Origin: a virus
IMG/VR virus record: IMGVR_UViG_3300034760_000025
Span: 1-64,000 of that record
Length of the DNA: 64,000 bases
Reading direction: 5' to 3' (one strand)
Shown here: positions 37,186 through 46,408 of the stretch, piece by piece
How positions within the stretch are numbered: position 1 is the first letter of the stretch
How the letters are laid out: every line of letters begins with the position of its first letter
Notes under the pieces: generated by a model
Databases searched by the model: none
The model's input: only the letters and a program-made list of their open reading frames with translations
Told to the model about the DNA's origin: nothing
Translations under genes and position numbers: made by a program

Positions 37186-39860
37186 CCGCCCGGCACCAGG
37201 TACGGACTACGCCCGGCGCGGGCGCCGTGACGCCGGAGCAGCTCGCCGTCAAGGCGGAGCGGCTGACGACGACTGGCACGAAGACGGGGGCGTACACCGC
37301 GGCGGCGAACGAGCTGGTGCCGTGCAACCCCGCCGCCGGCGCGTTCACGGTCACCCTTCCCGACTCGACGGCAGCCGGTGTCGGCGGGACGGTGGTGGTC
37401 CGGAAGACGGACGCGACGGCTAACGCGGTTACCGTGCAGCGGGCGGGGACCGACACCATCAACGCGGTGACCACGCCGGTCACGCTGACCCTCGCCGACG
37501 AAACCGTCGTGTTCACGTCGAACGGGGCCGGGAAATGGGCGATCTCAGCCGGGCACAAGTCCACGGCGGCGCTCGACGGCCGGTTTGCCGCACTCACCGG
37601 TTACACCTACGAGCGAGCCTTCCCGGTGTTTTTCACCAATACGGCAAGCGAGAAAGCGGACCTGTATTTCACCGGCGCAGTCAGCGCCGAGATCGAGGTA
37701 ACCCTGGTCGGGCAGTTCAACGCCGCGAACGCTAACGGTGTGCTCCGGGTGATCTACAGCCTCGCCGGTTCGGCGGCCGGGGTGGTGTACGACAACACCG
37801 CTACGGTCGTCGCCGCGCAGGGCAGCCTCCCGGCCCATTTCGGCCTCGTCGGTCCGGTCTGGGACGCCACCAACTCCCGGTGGAAGATCACCATAGTTCA
37901 TCGCACCGCGTCGGCTAACTCCGTTGCTGTGCGGGTGCGCTGGCTGACCCAGAACACCACGCAGAGCGCATCTATCCGGGACTCGATCGGTGTGTCGTCG
38001 GTCTACACCACCGACACCAGCACGATCCCGGCGCCGACGCCCAGCGCCGTGCAGAAAGGCGAGCTGTTCATCGACCCGCGCGCCGCCGTCTACGGGGCTG
38101 TCGGTGACGGCGTGGCCGATGACACGGCCGCCGTGCTGGCCGCGTTCACCGCGGCGAACGCGACTACCAGGGCCGGCGTCGCCGGCACGATCCTGCACCC
38201 GGGCGCCACCGTCATCCTGCGGGGGAAGTTCAACCTGGCCAGCATCGCCAGCGCGATCCCTGTACGGTGCAATGTCCTGTCGGCCGGGGCTGAATTCATC
38301 ATTCCGGCCGCGTACGCCGGGACGGCCGTGCTCGTCGGGCACTCGACGTCGGGCAGCATCTTGCAGGCCGCCCGGATCGTGCTGCCAGACGTCATCAAGC
38401 CGACCGGGTCCGCGGTGGTGGCCAGCTCCGTCGGTGTGGTTGTGCAGAACGTGTACAGCTCCGAGATGACTTTCGGGCGGGTCGCGTACTTCGAGACCGG
38501 CATCTGGATGACCGGCCTGGGCAACGGAACGGTGTACAACCGCGTGCACCTGGGGTGGATCTCCTACTGCAAGGTGTCGATTCAGCTCAAGCCGCAAGCC
38601 GCCGGTTGGGTCAATCAGAACGCGTTCGTCGGCGGCGGCATTCAGCAATCGGTGGGCTTCCACGGCGGCACCCGTCTCGCCGGTTTCCGGCACCTGGTCA
38701 TGGACGGTAACGGCATCGCCGCGATCGACGGAAACATCTTCACCGGCGTGTCGTTTGAAGGCGACGTTTCCGCGGAGTGTTTTTACATCCACCACGCATT
38801 TCAGAACACATTCAACGGATGTCGATTTGAGGCCGGCACGCTAGGCAAGGCCATGACCGTATCCGGGAACACCATCACCTCGACGGCGCACGGGCTGGCC
38901 GTCGGCGACATGATCATTCCCACGTCGTCAGTCGAGCCGACCGGGATGGTCAACCTGACCCCGTACTACGTGGTGTCGGTGCCCGACGCCAACACGTTTA
39001 CGATGGCCCGCAGCAAGGGCGGCACGGCCATCGTGTTCGGGTCGTCCGGCACCGCGGTCACGTTCGCCCGACCGCACCGCATCTACATCGACACCAGCGG
39101 CATCGGTACAGCGGACAATGTGATCCGCGACATGGTCAACCCGCTGTACTGGCTGGACATGGTGCACAGCACCCCGATCGCCTCGGGCAACAAGGTCGAG
39201 ACGTCGTCGCTACACATCGCGAGCCGGTACGCGCCCGAGGACCTGCCGCTGTACCGGGCCCGAAATTCAGCCGGCGTGCTCGCCACGGTCCGGCCGCTGT
39301 TCGCGACGTACGCGCCGGGTGTCAACCCGCAGGAAGCCCCGGACGGTTGGGCGGTGGCCCTGTCCGACCGCGGGATCCTGTGGCGCAACGGGCAGCTCAT
39401 CGGCGCGGGTACCGGTTCACCGGAGGGGGTCGTCACCGCACCGCCCGGGTCGGAGTACCTCAACGCCAGCGGCGGCACCGGTAGCACCAAATGGCTCAAG
39501 GAGTCCGGGACCGGCAACACCGGATGGGCCCCGGTGCCGGGCCTCGCCCCCCGGACGACGTCGGTGACAACGTCAGCGGCACCGACACCCTCGGCGGCGA
39601 CCGACGACGTGTACCTGCTGACCGCGTTGGCGCAGTCGGCGACGTTCGGCGCACCGACCGGGTCGCCCGGGTCCGGACAGCGGCTACTCATCCGGATCAA
39701 GGACAACGGCACCGCCCGCACGTTGGCGTGGAATGCGATCTGGCGGCCGATCGGTGTGCTGCTGCCCACGACCACGGTGGCTACCAAACTGCTGTACGTC
39801 GGGGCGGTCTACAACGCCGCCGACACGAAGTGGGACGTCATCGCCGTGACGCAGGAATAG
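37182..39860 (+). CDS. large fibre/spike protein with pectate-lyase-like domain
   Basis: An 892-residue protein, ATG 37182 (ATGA overlap). The N-terminal 95 residues form a beta-rich head (LPDSTAAGVGGTVVVRKTDA). A second domain (about 140-280) precedes the beta-helix hallmark AAVYGAVGDGVADDTAAVLA (about 306-325), typical of pectate-lyase-3/GH28-type spikes. Rungs continue to about 700. A C-terminal domain (about 800-892) ends LLYVGAVYNAADTKWDVIAV, a motif seen at the ends of phage fibre chaperone or head domains. Likely a glycan-binding or glycan-cleaving virion protein. Confidence 0.8.
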   Translation: MTARHQVRTTPGAGAVTPEQLAVKAERLTTTGTKTGAYTAAANELVPCNPAAGAFTVTLPDSTAAGVGGTVVVRKTDATANAVTVQRAGTDTINAVTTPVTLTLADETVVFTSNGAGKWAISAGHKSTAALDGRFAALTGYTYERAFPVFFTNTASEKADLYFTGAVSAEIEVTLVGQFNAANANGVLRVIYSLAGSAAGVVYDNTATVVAAQGSLPAHFGLVGPVWDATNSRWKITIVHRTASANSVAVRVRWLTQNTTQSASIRDSIGVSSVYTTDTSTIPAPTPSAVQKGELFIDPRAAVYGAVGDGVADDTAAVLAAFTAANATTRAGVAGTILHPGATVILRGKFNLASIASAIPVRCNVLSAGAEFIIPAAYAGTAVLVGHSTSGSILQAARIVLPDVIKPTGSAVVASSVGVVVQNVYSSEMTFGRVAYFETGIWMTGLGNGTVYNRVHLGWISYCKVSIQLKPQAAGWVNQNAFVGGGIQQSVGFHGGTRLAGFRHLVMDGNGIAAIDGNIFTGVSFEGDVSAECFYIHHAFQNTFNGCRFEAGTLGKAMTVSGNTITSTAHGLAVGDMIIPTSSVEPTGMVNLTPYYVVSVPDANTFTMARSKGGTAIVFGSSGTAVTFARPHRIYIDTSGIGTADNVIRDMVNPLYWLDMVHSTPIASGNKVETSSLHIASRYAPEDLPLYRARNSAGVLATVRPLFATYAPGVNPQEAPDGWAVALSDRGILWRNGQLIGAGTGSPEGVVTAPPGSEYLNASGGTGSTKWLKESGTGNTGWAPVPGLAPRTTSVTTSAAPTPSAATDDVYLLTALAQSATFGAPTGSPGSGQRLLIRIKDNGTARTLAWNAIWRPIGVLLPTTTVATKLLYVGAVYNAADTKWDVIAVTQE

Positions 39861-39870
39861 GAGGCCACCC

Positions 39871-41394
39871 GTGTCAACGATCACCGCGGCCCCCGGCGGC
39901 GGCAACTGGTCGGCCGGCGCCACCTGGGTTGGTGGCGTCGCGCCGACCGCAGCCGATGACGTCGTCCTCGACGCCACGGCGAACGGCGCCACCAACGTCG
40001 TCATCGACGCCGGCGCTGTCGCCCGGTCCCTCGACTGCACCGGGTACCCGGGCATCCTTACCCACACCGCCGGCGTAGCTCTGACCCTGGGCGATGCCAC
40101 CGCGGGCGCCGGCTCGGTGGCGCTCAAGATGGTCGCCGGGATGACGTACACCCTGGGCAGCGCGACCACCTCAACGGTGGCGTTCGTGTCGACGTCGGCG
40201 ACGCAGCAGAGCATCACCACCGGCGGTAAAACCCTCGGCAACTGGACGATCAACGCCCCCGGGGGCAGCTACATCCTGGGCGACGCGAACACCGTCGGTA
40301 CCACCTCAACGGTCACCGTCACCGCGGGCACCTTCAACACGGGCACCTTCGGCTGTTCGTGGGGAAACTTCGCGTCGAGTAACACGAACACCCGGTCGTT
40401 GATCTTCGGCACGGCGGCTATCACGCTGACCGGCGGGGGCGGCACGTTCGACGTTCTGACCACGACCGGGCTGACGCTGAGCGCCCTGTCGTCAACGATC
40501 AACATGCCGGCAAACGGCTACTTCAAGGCGCTCGGCTCGTACGGCACGGTGACGTGGCTGGCGCTCGGGCCGAACGGCCAGTCACAGCCCTTCACCTGTG
40601 TCAACCTGACCATCGTCGGTGGGTCCGCAAAGACCGGCGACTTCAACACCGCCGGGAACATCACGATCACCGGCACGCTGACCCTGGCCGGGAACTCGGC
40701 AGTCAACCGGATCAAGGTGCACTCGTCGTTGCCCGGCAACCCCCGGTCGCTCATCGCGGCGAACGTGGCGGTCAGCAGCACCGACTTCCTCGACATCGCC
40801 GGCGCCGGCGCCGGCAACTGGGACCTGTCGGCGGCCACCGGCGGGGTCGGCAACTGCGGCGGGAACACCGGCATCATCTTCACCCCGGCGGCAACCCAGA
40901 CGCACGTGGCCGGGGCGGGCGGCAACTGGTCAGACGCCGCCCAGTGGACCAGCCGGGTGCCGCTGCCCCAGGACGACGTCGTGGTCGACGTCAACACCAC
41001 GGGCACCCTGGTCGCGGACATGCCCCGTTTGGGCCGCAGCATCGACTTCACGGGGTTCGCCGGCACCGCGGCGTTCACCTCACAGATCACTCAAATGTTC
41101 GGGTCGCTGATCCTCGACGCCGCTATGACGATCACCGGGACGTTCGCGTTGAGCTTGTCCGGCCGCGGTAGCCACACGGTCACGTCGAACGGCAAGACCC
41201 TCACGCAACCGCTGACAGTCAACGCGCCGGCTATGGGCACCTACACGCTGCGCGACGCCCTCACCACCGCGGGCGCGCTCACGCTGACGCTGGGGACGCT
41301 GGCCACCGCTGGCCACCCGGTGGGTTACCTGTCTCTCGTGGTCACGGGCGGCGTTCTGCGGGCCGGCGCCGGCCCGTTCGCCGCGTTCTTCTGA
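39871..41394 (+). CDS. beta-helix fibre-like protein with duplicated GGNWS module
   Basis: A 507-residue Gly/Thr/Ala-rich protein, GTG 39871 with RBS aggagg. The N-terminal GGGNWSAGATWVGGVAPTAA then DDVVLDA recurs near residue 350 as GAGGNWSDAAQWTSRVPLPQ and DDVVVDV. The repeats between (TAGTFNTGTF, NITITGTLTLAGNSA, AAMTITGTFALSLSG) suggest stacked beta rungs, as in adhesins. Its place between two spike genes suggests a virion surface protein. Confidence 0.75.
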   Translation: MSTITAAPGGGNWSAGATWVGGVAPTAADDVVLDATANGATNVVIDAGAVARSLDCTGYPGILTHTAGVALTLGDATAGAGSVALKMVAGMTYTLGSATTSTVAFVSTSATQQSITTGGKTLGNWTINAPGGSYILGDANTVGTTSTVTVTAGTFNTGTFGCSWGNFASSNTNTRSLIFGTAAITLTGGGGTFDVLTTTGLTLSALSSTINMPANGYFKALGSYGTVTWLALGPNGQSQPFTCVNLTIVGGSAKTGDFNTAGNITITGTLTLAGNSAVNRIKVHSSLPGNPRSLIAANVAVSSTDFLDIAGAGAGNWDLSAATGGVGNCGGNTGIIFTPAATQTHVAGAGGNWSDAAQWTSRVPLPQDDVVVDVNTTGTLVADMPRLGRSIDFTGFAGTAAFTSQITQMFGSLILDAAMTITGTFALSLSGRGSHTVTSNGKTLTQPLTVNAPAMGTYTLRDALTTAGALTLTLGTLATAGHPVGYLSLVVTGGVLRAGAGPFAAFF

Positions 41395-41402
41395 CCCACC
41401 CC

Positions 41403-41473
41403 CACCCGCGGCGCCCGGCGCCGGAAAGGCGGCACCTCATGCCCCCACGTACCCGCGCCGCGTACGTCGGCGA
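41403..41473 (+). repeat. leader/N-terminal cassette repeat, copy 2
   Basis: A 71-base segment beginning cacccgcggcgcccggcgcc, covering leader, RBS, ATG 41439 and the first codons (MPPRTRAAYVGD). It differs from 44120-44190 at a single position. Confidence 0.9.
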
Positions 41474-43253
41474 CTACAGCCGGATTCCCGTCAGTCAGGA
41501 CCAGGTGACCGGGCTGCCGACGTCGCTCGGCAGCAAGGTCGATCGGGACAGCATCGTCGTGAACGTGGCAGACCACGGCGTCGACGCCACCGGCGCCACC
41601 GACTGCACCACCGCGCTACGCACGATCCTGCAGAGCGGCGCGAAGCGGATCCTGATGCGCGGGACGTTCCTGGTGAACATTCCCAATGGTGGGAGCCTGG
41701 CGTCGTTCACCGGGGTCACGGGCCTGCACATCGACGCGAGTAGCGCAACGATCAACAACCCGGTCGACTACGGCAGCCAAGCCTTCACGTCGGTTTTCCT
41801 GCTGAATGGCTGCACCAACACCCGTATCGAGATCGGCCAGTTCACCGGGTTCCACCTGGCTGATCTCTACACGAACCTCGGCCGGCAGGGCGTCATCGTG
41901 GTCCGGGCGATCAACGGATGCGCCGGGGTCACCGTCAAGGCCAACATCACCAACGCGCGGTATGGGGTGCAGTCCGGGGAGTACGCCGACCCGACCAAAG
42001 GCGGGTGCACCGACTTCGATTTGGACATCCGCGGCTCGTATATGGGATACCCGATTGCCCTGTACCGCGCTGAGGGCCTGCGAGGGCGGGTGCGGGTGGA
42101 CAACTTCGACCGGGCGGTCTACATCGCCGGGGTCAGCAACGTCGACCTCGACGTGCAGTTCAAGAATCCGATCAGCGGCGGCGACACCGTCTGCCTGATC
42201 ACCGACGCCATGACCGGGGTGGGCACGTCGAAGGGGTGCTCCAACGTCGACATCCGGGCCACGGACATGGGATCCACCACCATGCCGGTGTCGTGCATGG
42301 TCGCCGGAATCATGCTGAGCCGCGTCGACCCGGGCACCGAATTCGAGAACGTTCGGGTCCATGTGTCGGTCCGATCGTCGGACACCGTCGCGTACCAGAT
42401 CGGCGCTTTCCGGGTCCACTCCGGTGCGAACCAGGTTCAGCCGTCGTACCCGTTCAACTGGGAACAGACGATTGTGCTGCGCAATATCACCGTGTCCGGG
42501 ATCATCGACCGGTCCGGGCAGTCGATGGCGTCCGAGTCGGTCGGCCCGCTGTACGTCAACACGTGGGACACCGGTACGCACTACGCCACGGTGACAGGGC
42601 TGTCGATCGAGGACCTGACGATCATTCCCGCTGCCACCGGCGGCGTGAATGCCCGGATCACCTGCCCGGGGTTGCAGGACAAGATTTCGTTCCGCAACTT
42701 CACAGCGCCTAGGGTGCCCATCGTCATCAACACGGGCCTCGACGCCACTGTCGAATTCATCGGATCCGCGATGGGCCCCATGTCCACCGACGGGTCGGCA
42801 GTGGTTTCCCTGATCGGCAGCACTGTTGCGTCGGTCGACACGAACATCGCCGCGAACCTGCGGCACGTCAACTCCACGGTCGCCGGCGGCGGCGCCCTGA
42901 TCCGCACCAAGCAGATCGAGCTGACCCTGACCGGCACGTCCGTCACGTGGGCCGCGGCCATCCCGGCCGGTGCGATCGTGCTGGGCGTCACCGGCCGGAT
43001 CACCCAGGCCATCACCGGGGCCACCGGCTACAAGGCAGGGGTGTCCGGCGACGACGACCGGTTCGTTGGCCGTCCGGATACCACTCTCGGGGCGACGTTC
43101 GACCCGGCGAACATGGCTGTGGAGGAGACATTTCTCCGGTACTACCTGGTCAGCACCGCGATCCTCGTCGGCGGCCTGGCGGGCACCACGTTCACCGGCG
43201 GGAAGATCCGGCTCACGCTGCACTACATCCTGCTGTCCGCCGCGACAAGCTGA
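41439..43253 (+). CDS. beta-helix spike protein, RAAYVGD family (paralog A)
   Basis: A 604-residue protein starting MPPRTRAAYVGDYSRI. It has a tailspike-like start (DATGATDCTTALRTILQSGA), then rungs with NARYGVQSGEYADPTKGG, YPIALYRAEGLRGRVRV and VYIAGVSNVDLDVQF, and a separate C-terminal domain (about 480-604) beginning IRTKQIELTLTGTSVTWAAA and ending IRLTLHYILLSAATS. It is a clear paralog of the gene at 44156 along the whole length. It probably binds or cleaves a surface glycan. Whether it sits on head or tail is unknown. Confidence 0.82.
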   Translation: MPPRTRAAYVGDYSRIPVSQDQVTGLPTSLGSKVDRDSIVVNVADHGVDATGATDCTTALRTILQSGAKRILMRGTFLVNIPNGGSLASFTGVTGLHIDASSATINNPVDYGSQAFTSVFLLNGCTNTRIEIGQFTGFHLADLYTNLGRQGVIVVRAINGCAGVTVKANITNARYGVQSGEYADPTKGGCTDFDLDIRGSYMGYPIALYRAEGLRGRVRVDNFDRAVYIAGVSNVDLDVQFKNPISGGDTVCLITDAMTGVGTSKGCSNVDIRATDMGSTTMPVSCMVAGIMLSRVDPGTEFENVRVHVSVRSSDTVAYQIGAFRVHSGANQVQPSYPFNWEQTIVLRNITVSGIIDRSGQSMASESVGPLYVNTWDTGTHYATVTGLSIEDLTIIPAATGGVNARITCPGLQDKISFRNFTAPRVPIVINTGLDATVEFIGSAMGPMSTDGSAVVSLIGSTVASVDTNIAANLRHVNSTVAGGGALIRTKQIELTLTGTSVTWAAAIPAGAIVLGVTGRITQAITGATGYKAGVSGDDDRFVGRPDTTLGATFDPANMAVEETFLRYYLVSTAILVGGLAGTTFTGGKIRLTLHYILLSAATS

Positions 43254-43292
43254 GCCGCCCGTCCCACGTCCTCACAGGAAAGGGGCCCCCTG

Positions 43293-43649
43293 GTGGCCGC
43301 CACCGCAGAGCAAATCAGCACCATGCGGCTTCTCGCCGCGGACACCTACGCACCTGGGTACCTACTCACCGACGGGCAGTACGGGGAGCTGTTCGACCTG
43401 GAGGGCGGCAACGTCAAGCTCGGTGCGGCGGCCGCTCTGGAGACCATCGCGACGTCCGAGGTGCTGGTAGCGAAGAAGATCACCACCCAGGACCTGAGCG
43501 TCGACGGGCCGGCGGTCGCGGAGGCGTTGCGCAAGTCGGCGGCGTTGCTCCGCTCCCAGGTCGCCGGGGTCGACGAGGCAGCCGCCGCGGAAGCGGACGG
43601 GTTCGGGTTCGACTACGTCGATTTCCCCGTCTACGGCGGGTGGGGGTGA
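43293..43649 (+). CDS. head-tail connector (adaptor) protein
   Basis: A 118-residue helical protein, GTG 43293 after RBS aaagggg. EQISTMRLLAADTYAPGYLL, GAAAALETIATSEVLVAKKI and GPAVAEALRKSAALLRSQVA match the all-helical head-completion adaptor proteins (HK97 gp6/SPP1 gp15 type) that bind the portal. It is separated from the capsid gene by about 9 kb of spike genes, which is unusual. Confidence 0.78.
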   Translation: MAATAEQISTMRLLAADTYAPGYLLTDGQYGELFDLEGGNVKLGAAAALETIATSEVLVAKKITTQDLSVDGPAVAEALRKSAALLRSQVAGVDEAAAAEADGFGFDYVDFPVYGGWG

Positions 43650-43653
43650 CCTG

Positions 43654-44091
43654 GTGCCGTTGCCGAACACGCGGGTGATCCACCCCCGTTTCCTGCAGCA
43701 CCATGCAGCGTCGGTCGCGGGTGGGATGACAGCGCGGGTGCGGCTACGCCGGCCCGACACGGTCGAGGTCCGGGACGTTGAGACGGGCCGGACCGGGTTC
43801 GAGTCGGTCGCCGCGTACTACGACGGGCCGGCGCGGGTCCAGGCCGGCGGCGGCGGGCCACCGCAGCAGACCGGATCCGACCAGCGGATCGCGACCGGCA
43901 GCTACCTGGTCGCGGTGCCGATCGGGGCCGGGGTGCCGGAGCACGACGACCTGGTCGACGTCTACGAGTGCCCCGATGACCCGGTCGCGGTCGGGCTGAC
44001 CCTGCACGTCGTCGACATCCCCACGGCCAGCATCGTCCTACAGCGCAACCTCCGCTGTGAGGTACACACTCCAGCGCCTGCCACCTCCTGA
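43654..44091 (+). CDS. head-tail stopper-like protein
   Basis: A 145-residue beta-rich protein, GTG 43654, four bases after the adaptor stop. TARVRLRRPDTVEVRD, ESVAAYYDGPARVQ, GSYLVAVPIGAGVPEHDDLV and LTLHVVDIPTASIVLQRNLR follow the pattern of actinophage stopper proteins (DUF6093-like) that close the connector after packaging. Confidence 0.75.
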   Translation: MPLPNTRVIHPRFLQHHAASVAGGMTARVRLRRPDTVEVRDVETGRTGFESVAAYYDGPARVQAGGGGPPQQTGSDQRIATGSYLVAVPIGAGVPEHDDLVDVYECPDDPVAVGLTLHVVDIPTASIVLQRNLRCEVHTPAPATS

Positions 44092-44119
44092 CCAACCTCC
44101 GGGCGCACGCCCAATCCCC

Positions 44120-44190
44120 CACCCGCGGCGCCCGGCGCCGGAAAGGCGGCACCTCATGCCCCCACGTACCCGCGCCGCGTACCTCGGCGA
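44120..44190 (+). repeat. leader/N-terminal cassette repeat, copy 3
   Basis: Near-identical to 41403-41473 (one mismatch in 71 bases), here inserted inside the connector operon immediately after the stopper gene. Confidence 0.9.
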
Positions 44191-45946
44191 CCTGAACCCG
44201 TTCCGTAACAGTGCCGACGGGAGCGTCAATGTCACGAATGCTCCGTACAACGCCGACCCGACCGGGGCGGTCGACGCCACTGCGGCGTTCCGGGCCGCGG
44301 CGGCGTCGGGGGCGTCGCGCATCGTCGTTCCGGCCGGCAACTACCTGGTGTCGAGCGTCGCCAGCGGCACGCCGCTGCTGAATTTCGTGAACCGGGACGG
44401 AGTCACGATCGACGCCGGCGAGGCGACGATCACCAACCCGACGTCGTACACCCTGGACACGATCACGCCAATGTTCCTGTTCGACAACTGCCGCAACGTG
44501 CGCGTGACCCTGGGCGCCTACGTCGGGTACACCCTGCCGACGCCGGAGACGCACCACGGCTACCGCGGTGGCACCCTGGTCAGGCTGATCAACGGGTGCG
44601 ACACCGTCAAGGTCGAGGCGAAGATCACGAACGCCCGGTACGGCATCCAGGCCGGCGAATACGCCGACCAGACGAAGGGCTACAACCGCAACATCGACGT
44701 CAAGCTCCGCTGTTTCTTCGTCGGCTACCCGGTGGCGCTGTACCTGGCCGACAATGTGCGGTACGACGTCGACGCGGACAGCGTCCACCGCGCCGTGTAC
44801 CTCGCCGGGTGCCAGGACGTCCGCGGCGTTGCCCGGTGGAAAGACCAGTACATCGCCGATATCGCGACTCTGATCACCGACGCGAAGACGGGCACCGGGA
44901 CGTCGAGGGGGTGTTCCAACCTTGACGTCACGTCGATCGACAAGGGCTCGACGGTCACGACCGCGTCGACGACGTGCTCCGGCATCGCGCTGTCCCGGGT
45001 CGACCCGGGCATCGTGTACGAGAACATCAAGATCAAGGTGCACGCTAAGAGTACCGACGCGGTGTCGCCCCGCACCGGCGGATTCACCATGGTATCGGGC
45101 GCGAAGGCGCTCACCACCCCGGTCGCTGACTACAACTGGGAACCGTCGATCACCATCCGCAACGTGAGTGTGTCGGGGGTCCTCGACCACTCAGAACAGA
45201 CCACCGAAGGCAACACCGCCGGCGACGTGTTCGTACGCGCCTACGACACCCTCGTGGCGCATTCCGCCACCATCGAGAACCTGTCCTTCGAGGACCTCAT
45301 CATCCGGCAGTCGTCGGGGAACACCCGCGCGCTGTGGCTCGAGGCCCCCGGCATCGTCAACAGCGGGGTGCAGTTCCGCAACGTGCAGGCCCCGAACGCG
45401 AAGCTTGTCCTGCTGACGAACGCGACCGTCCCGACGACCTTCGAGGGCTGCAAGCTCAAGGAACTCAACGTCGTGGGGGTGACCGCCGGCAGCCGTGTCG
45501 TGCTGCTCCGGTCGAGCATTGACGCGCTCACGGGCACGACCGGCGACAACATGAACACCGACACCGTCGGGAGTTCTATCGGCGGGGCCGGCGCGTTCAT
45601 CCGGCAGAAGCAAATCACCCTCGACCTGGTCGGCGCCTCGACGACCTGGTCGGCGGCCATCCCCACCGGCGCCCTGGTCCTCGGTGTGCAGGGCATCGTC
45701 AAAGAGGCGGTCACCGGCGCGTCGGGCTACCAGGTCGGCCCGTCCGCCGAGCTGACCCGCTACGTCAACACGAACACGGTCACGCTCAATAGCACGTTCG
45801 GGCCGACCAACCAGTCAGCCACCGAGACGCCCCGGTACTACCTCGCCACCACCGACCTGGTCGTAACCGCGAAAACGGCGCCGTTCACCGATGGGCAACT
45901 GCGGCTGATCGTGACGTACCTAGTTTTCCCCGCTCCCACGTCCTGA
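44156..45946 (+). CDS. beta-helix spike protein, RAAYLGD family (paralog B)
   Basis: A 596-residue paralog of the 41439 product: MPPRTRAAYLGDLNPF, ADPTGAVDATAAFRAAAASG, NARYGIQAGEYADQTKG, YPVALYLADNVRYDVDADSV, GTSRGCSNLDV and a C-terminal domain starting IRQKQITLDLVGASTTWSAA. The DNA leader and N-terminus are almost identical while the beta-helix has diverged, consistent with duplication followed by selection on the glycan-facing part. It interrupts the stopper/gp10-like gene pair. Confidence 0.82.
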   Translation: MPPRTRAAYLGDLNPFRNSADGSVNVTNAPYNADPTGAVDATAAFRAAAASGASRIVVPAGNYLVSSVASGTPLLNFVNRDGVTIDAGEATITNPTSYTLDTITPMFLFDNCRNVRVTLGAYVGYTLPTPETHHGYRGGTLVRLINGCDTVKVEAKITNARYGIQAGEYADQTKGYNRNIDVKLRCFFVGYPVALYLADNVRYDVDADSVHRAVYLAGCQDVRGVARWKDQYIADIATLITDAKTGTGTSRGCSNLDVTSIDKGSTVTTASTTCSGIALSRVDPGIVYENIKIKVHAKSTDAVSPRTGGFTMVSGAKALTTPVADYNWEPSITIRNVSVSGVLDHSEQTTEGNTAGDVFVRAYDTLVAHSATIENLSFEDLIIRQSSGNTRALWLEAPGIVNSGVQFRNVQAPNAKLVLLTNATVPTTFEGCKLKELNVVGVTAGSRVVLLRSSIDALTGTTGDNMNTDTVGSSIGGAGAFIRQKQITLDLVGASTTWSAAIPTGALVLGVQGIVKEAVTGASGYQVGPSAELTRYVNTNTVTLNSTFGPTNQSATETPRYYLATTDLVVTAKTAPFTDGQLRLIVTYLVFPAPTS

Positions 45947-46018
45947 CCTTCGCCACCTCGACCAACACGGCCGGCGCCGACGCGCGCCGGCCGTTCCGCG
46001 TACCTGGGGGTGATCAGC

Positions 46019-46402
46019 GTGGTGACTGTGTGGTTCGACGGCGTTGACGAGATGAACACGGTGCGCCGGGAGATGCGGGCCGCTACGGGCCGGGTCGGCG
46101 CCCTTGGTGCGGCGGTCGTCCGGAAGAGCGGCCTGCAGGTCGAGGCGACCGCGAAGCTGTTCTCCCCGGTCGACACCGGCCACCTCAAAGCGACCATCGG
46201 CGCCCGGTTCGAGGGCGACGGCCGGCACGGGGAGATGGAAGCGGTCATCTCGGCGACCGCTGAATACGCGCGGTATCAGGAATTTGGCACCAGCAGGCAG
46301 GCCCCTCAGGCATTCATGGGCCCGGCGCTCGACCGGGTCGCCCCGGGGTTCGTGGCGGCCTGCGAAGCGCTGGGCGGCATTATCGGCGGCGGTTCGGGCT
46401 GA
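46019..46402 (+). CDS. HK97 gp10-like tail-completion protein
   Basis: A 127-residue protein. GTG 46019 is favoured by spacing from ggggg (GTG 46010 and 46022 are alternatives). LFSPVDTGHLKATIGARFEG, ATAEYARYQEFGTSRQAPQA and FMGPALDRV are the DTGxLxxS...YAxxxExGT...PFxxPA signature of the HK97 gp10/neck-1-like family. It acts at the head-tail junction. The next gene downstream is on the opposite strand. Confidence 0.85.
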   Translation: MVTVWFDGVDEMNTVRREMRAATGRVGALGAAVVRKSGLQVEATAKLFSPVDTGHLKATIGARFEGDGRHGEMEAVISATAEYARYQEFGTSRQAPQAFMGPALDRVAPGFVAACEALGGIIGGGSG

Positions 46403-46408
46403 CGCGAA

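Noticed and set aside
41616-43223. 535-residue minus-strand open frame opposite a beta-helix gene
   Set aside because: Low-complexity Arg/Asp/Gly composition; the + strand frame has clear homology to its paralog.
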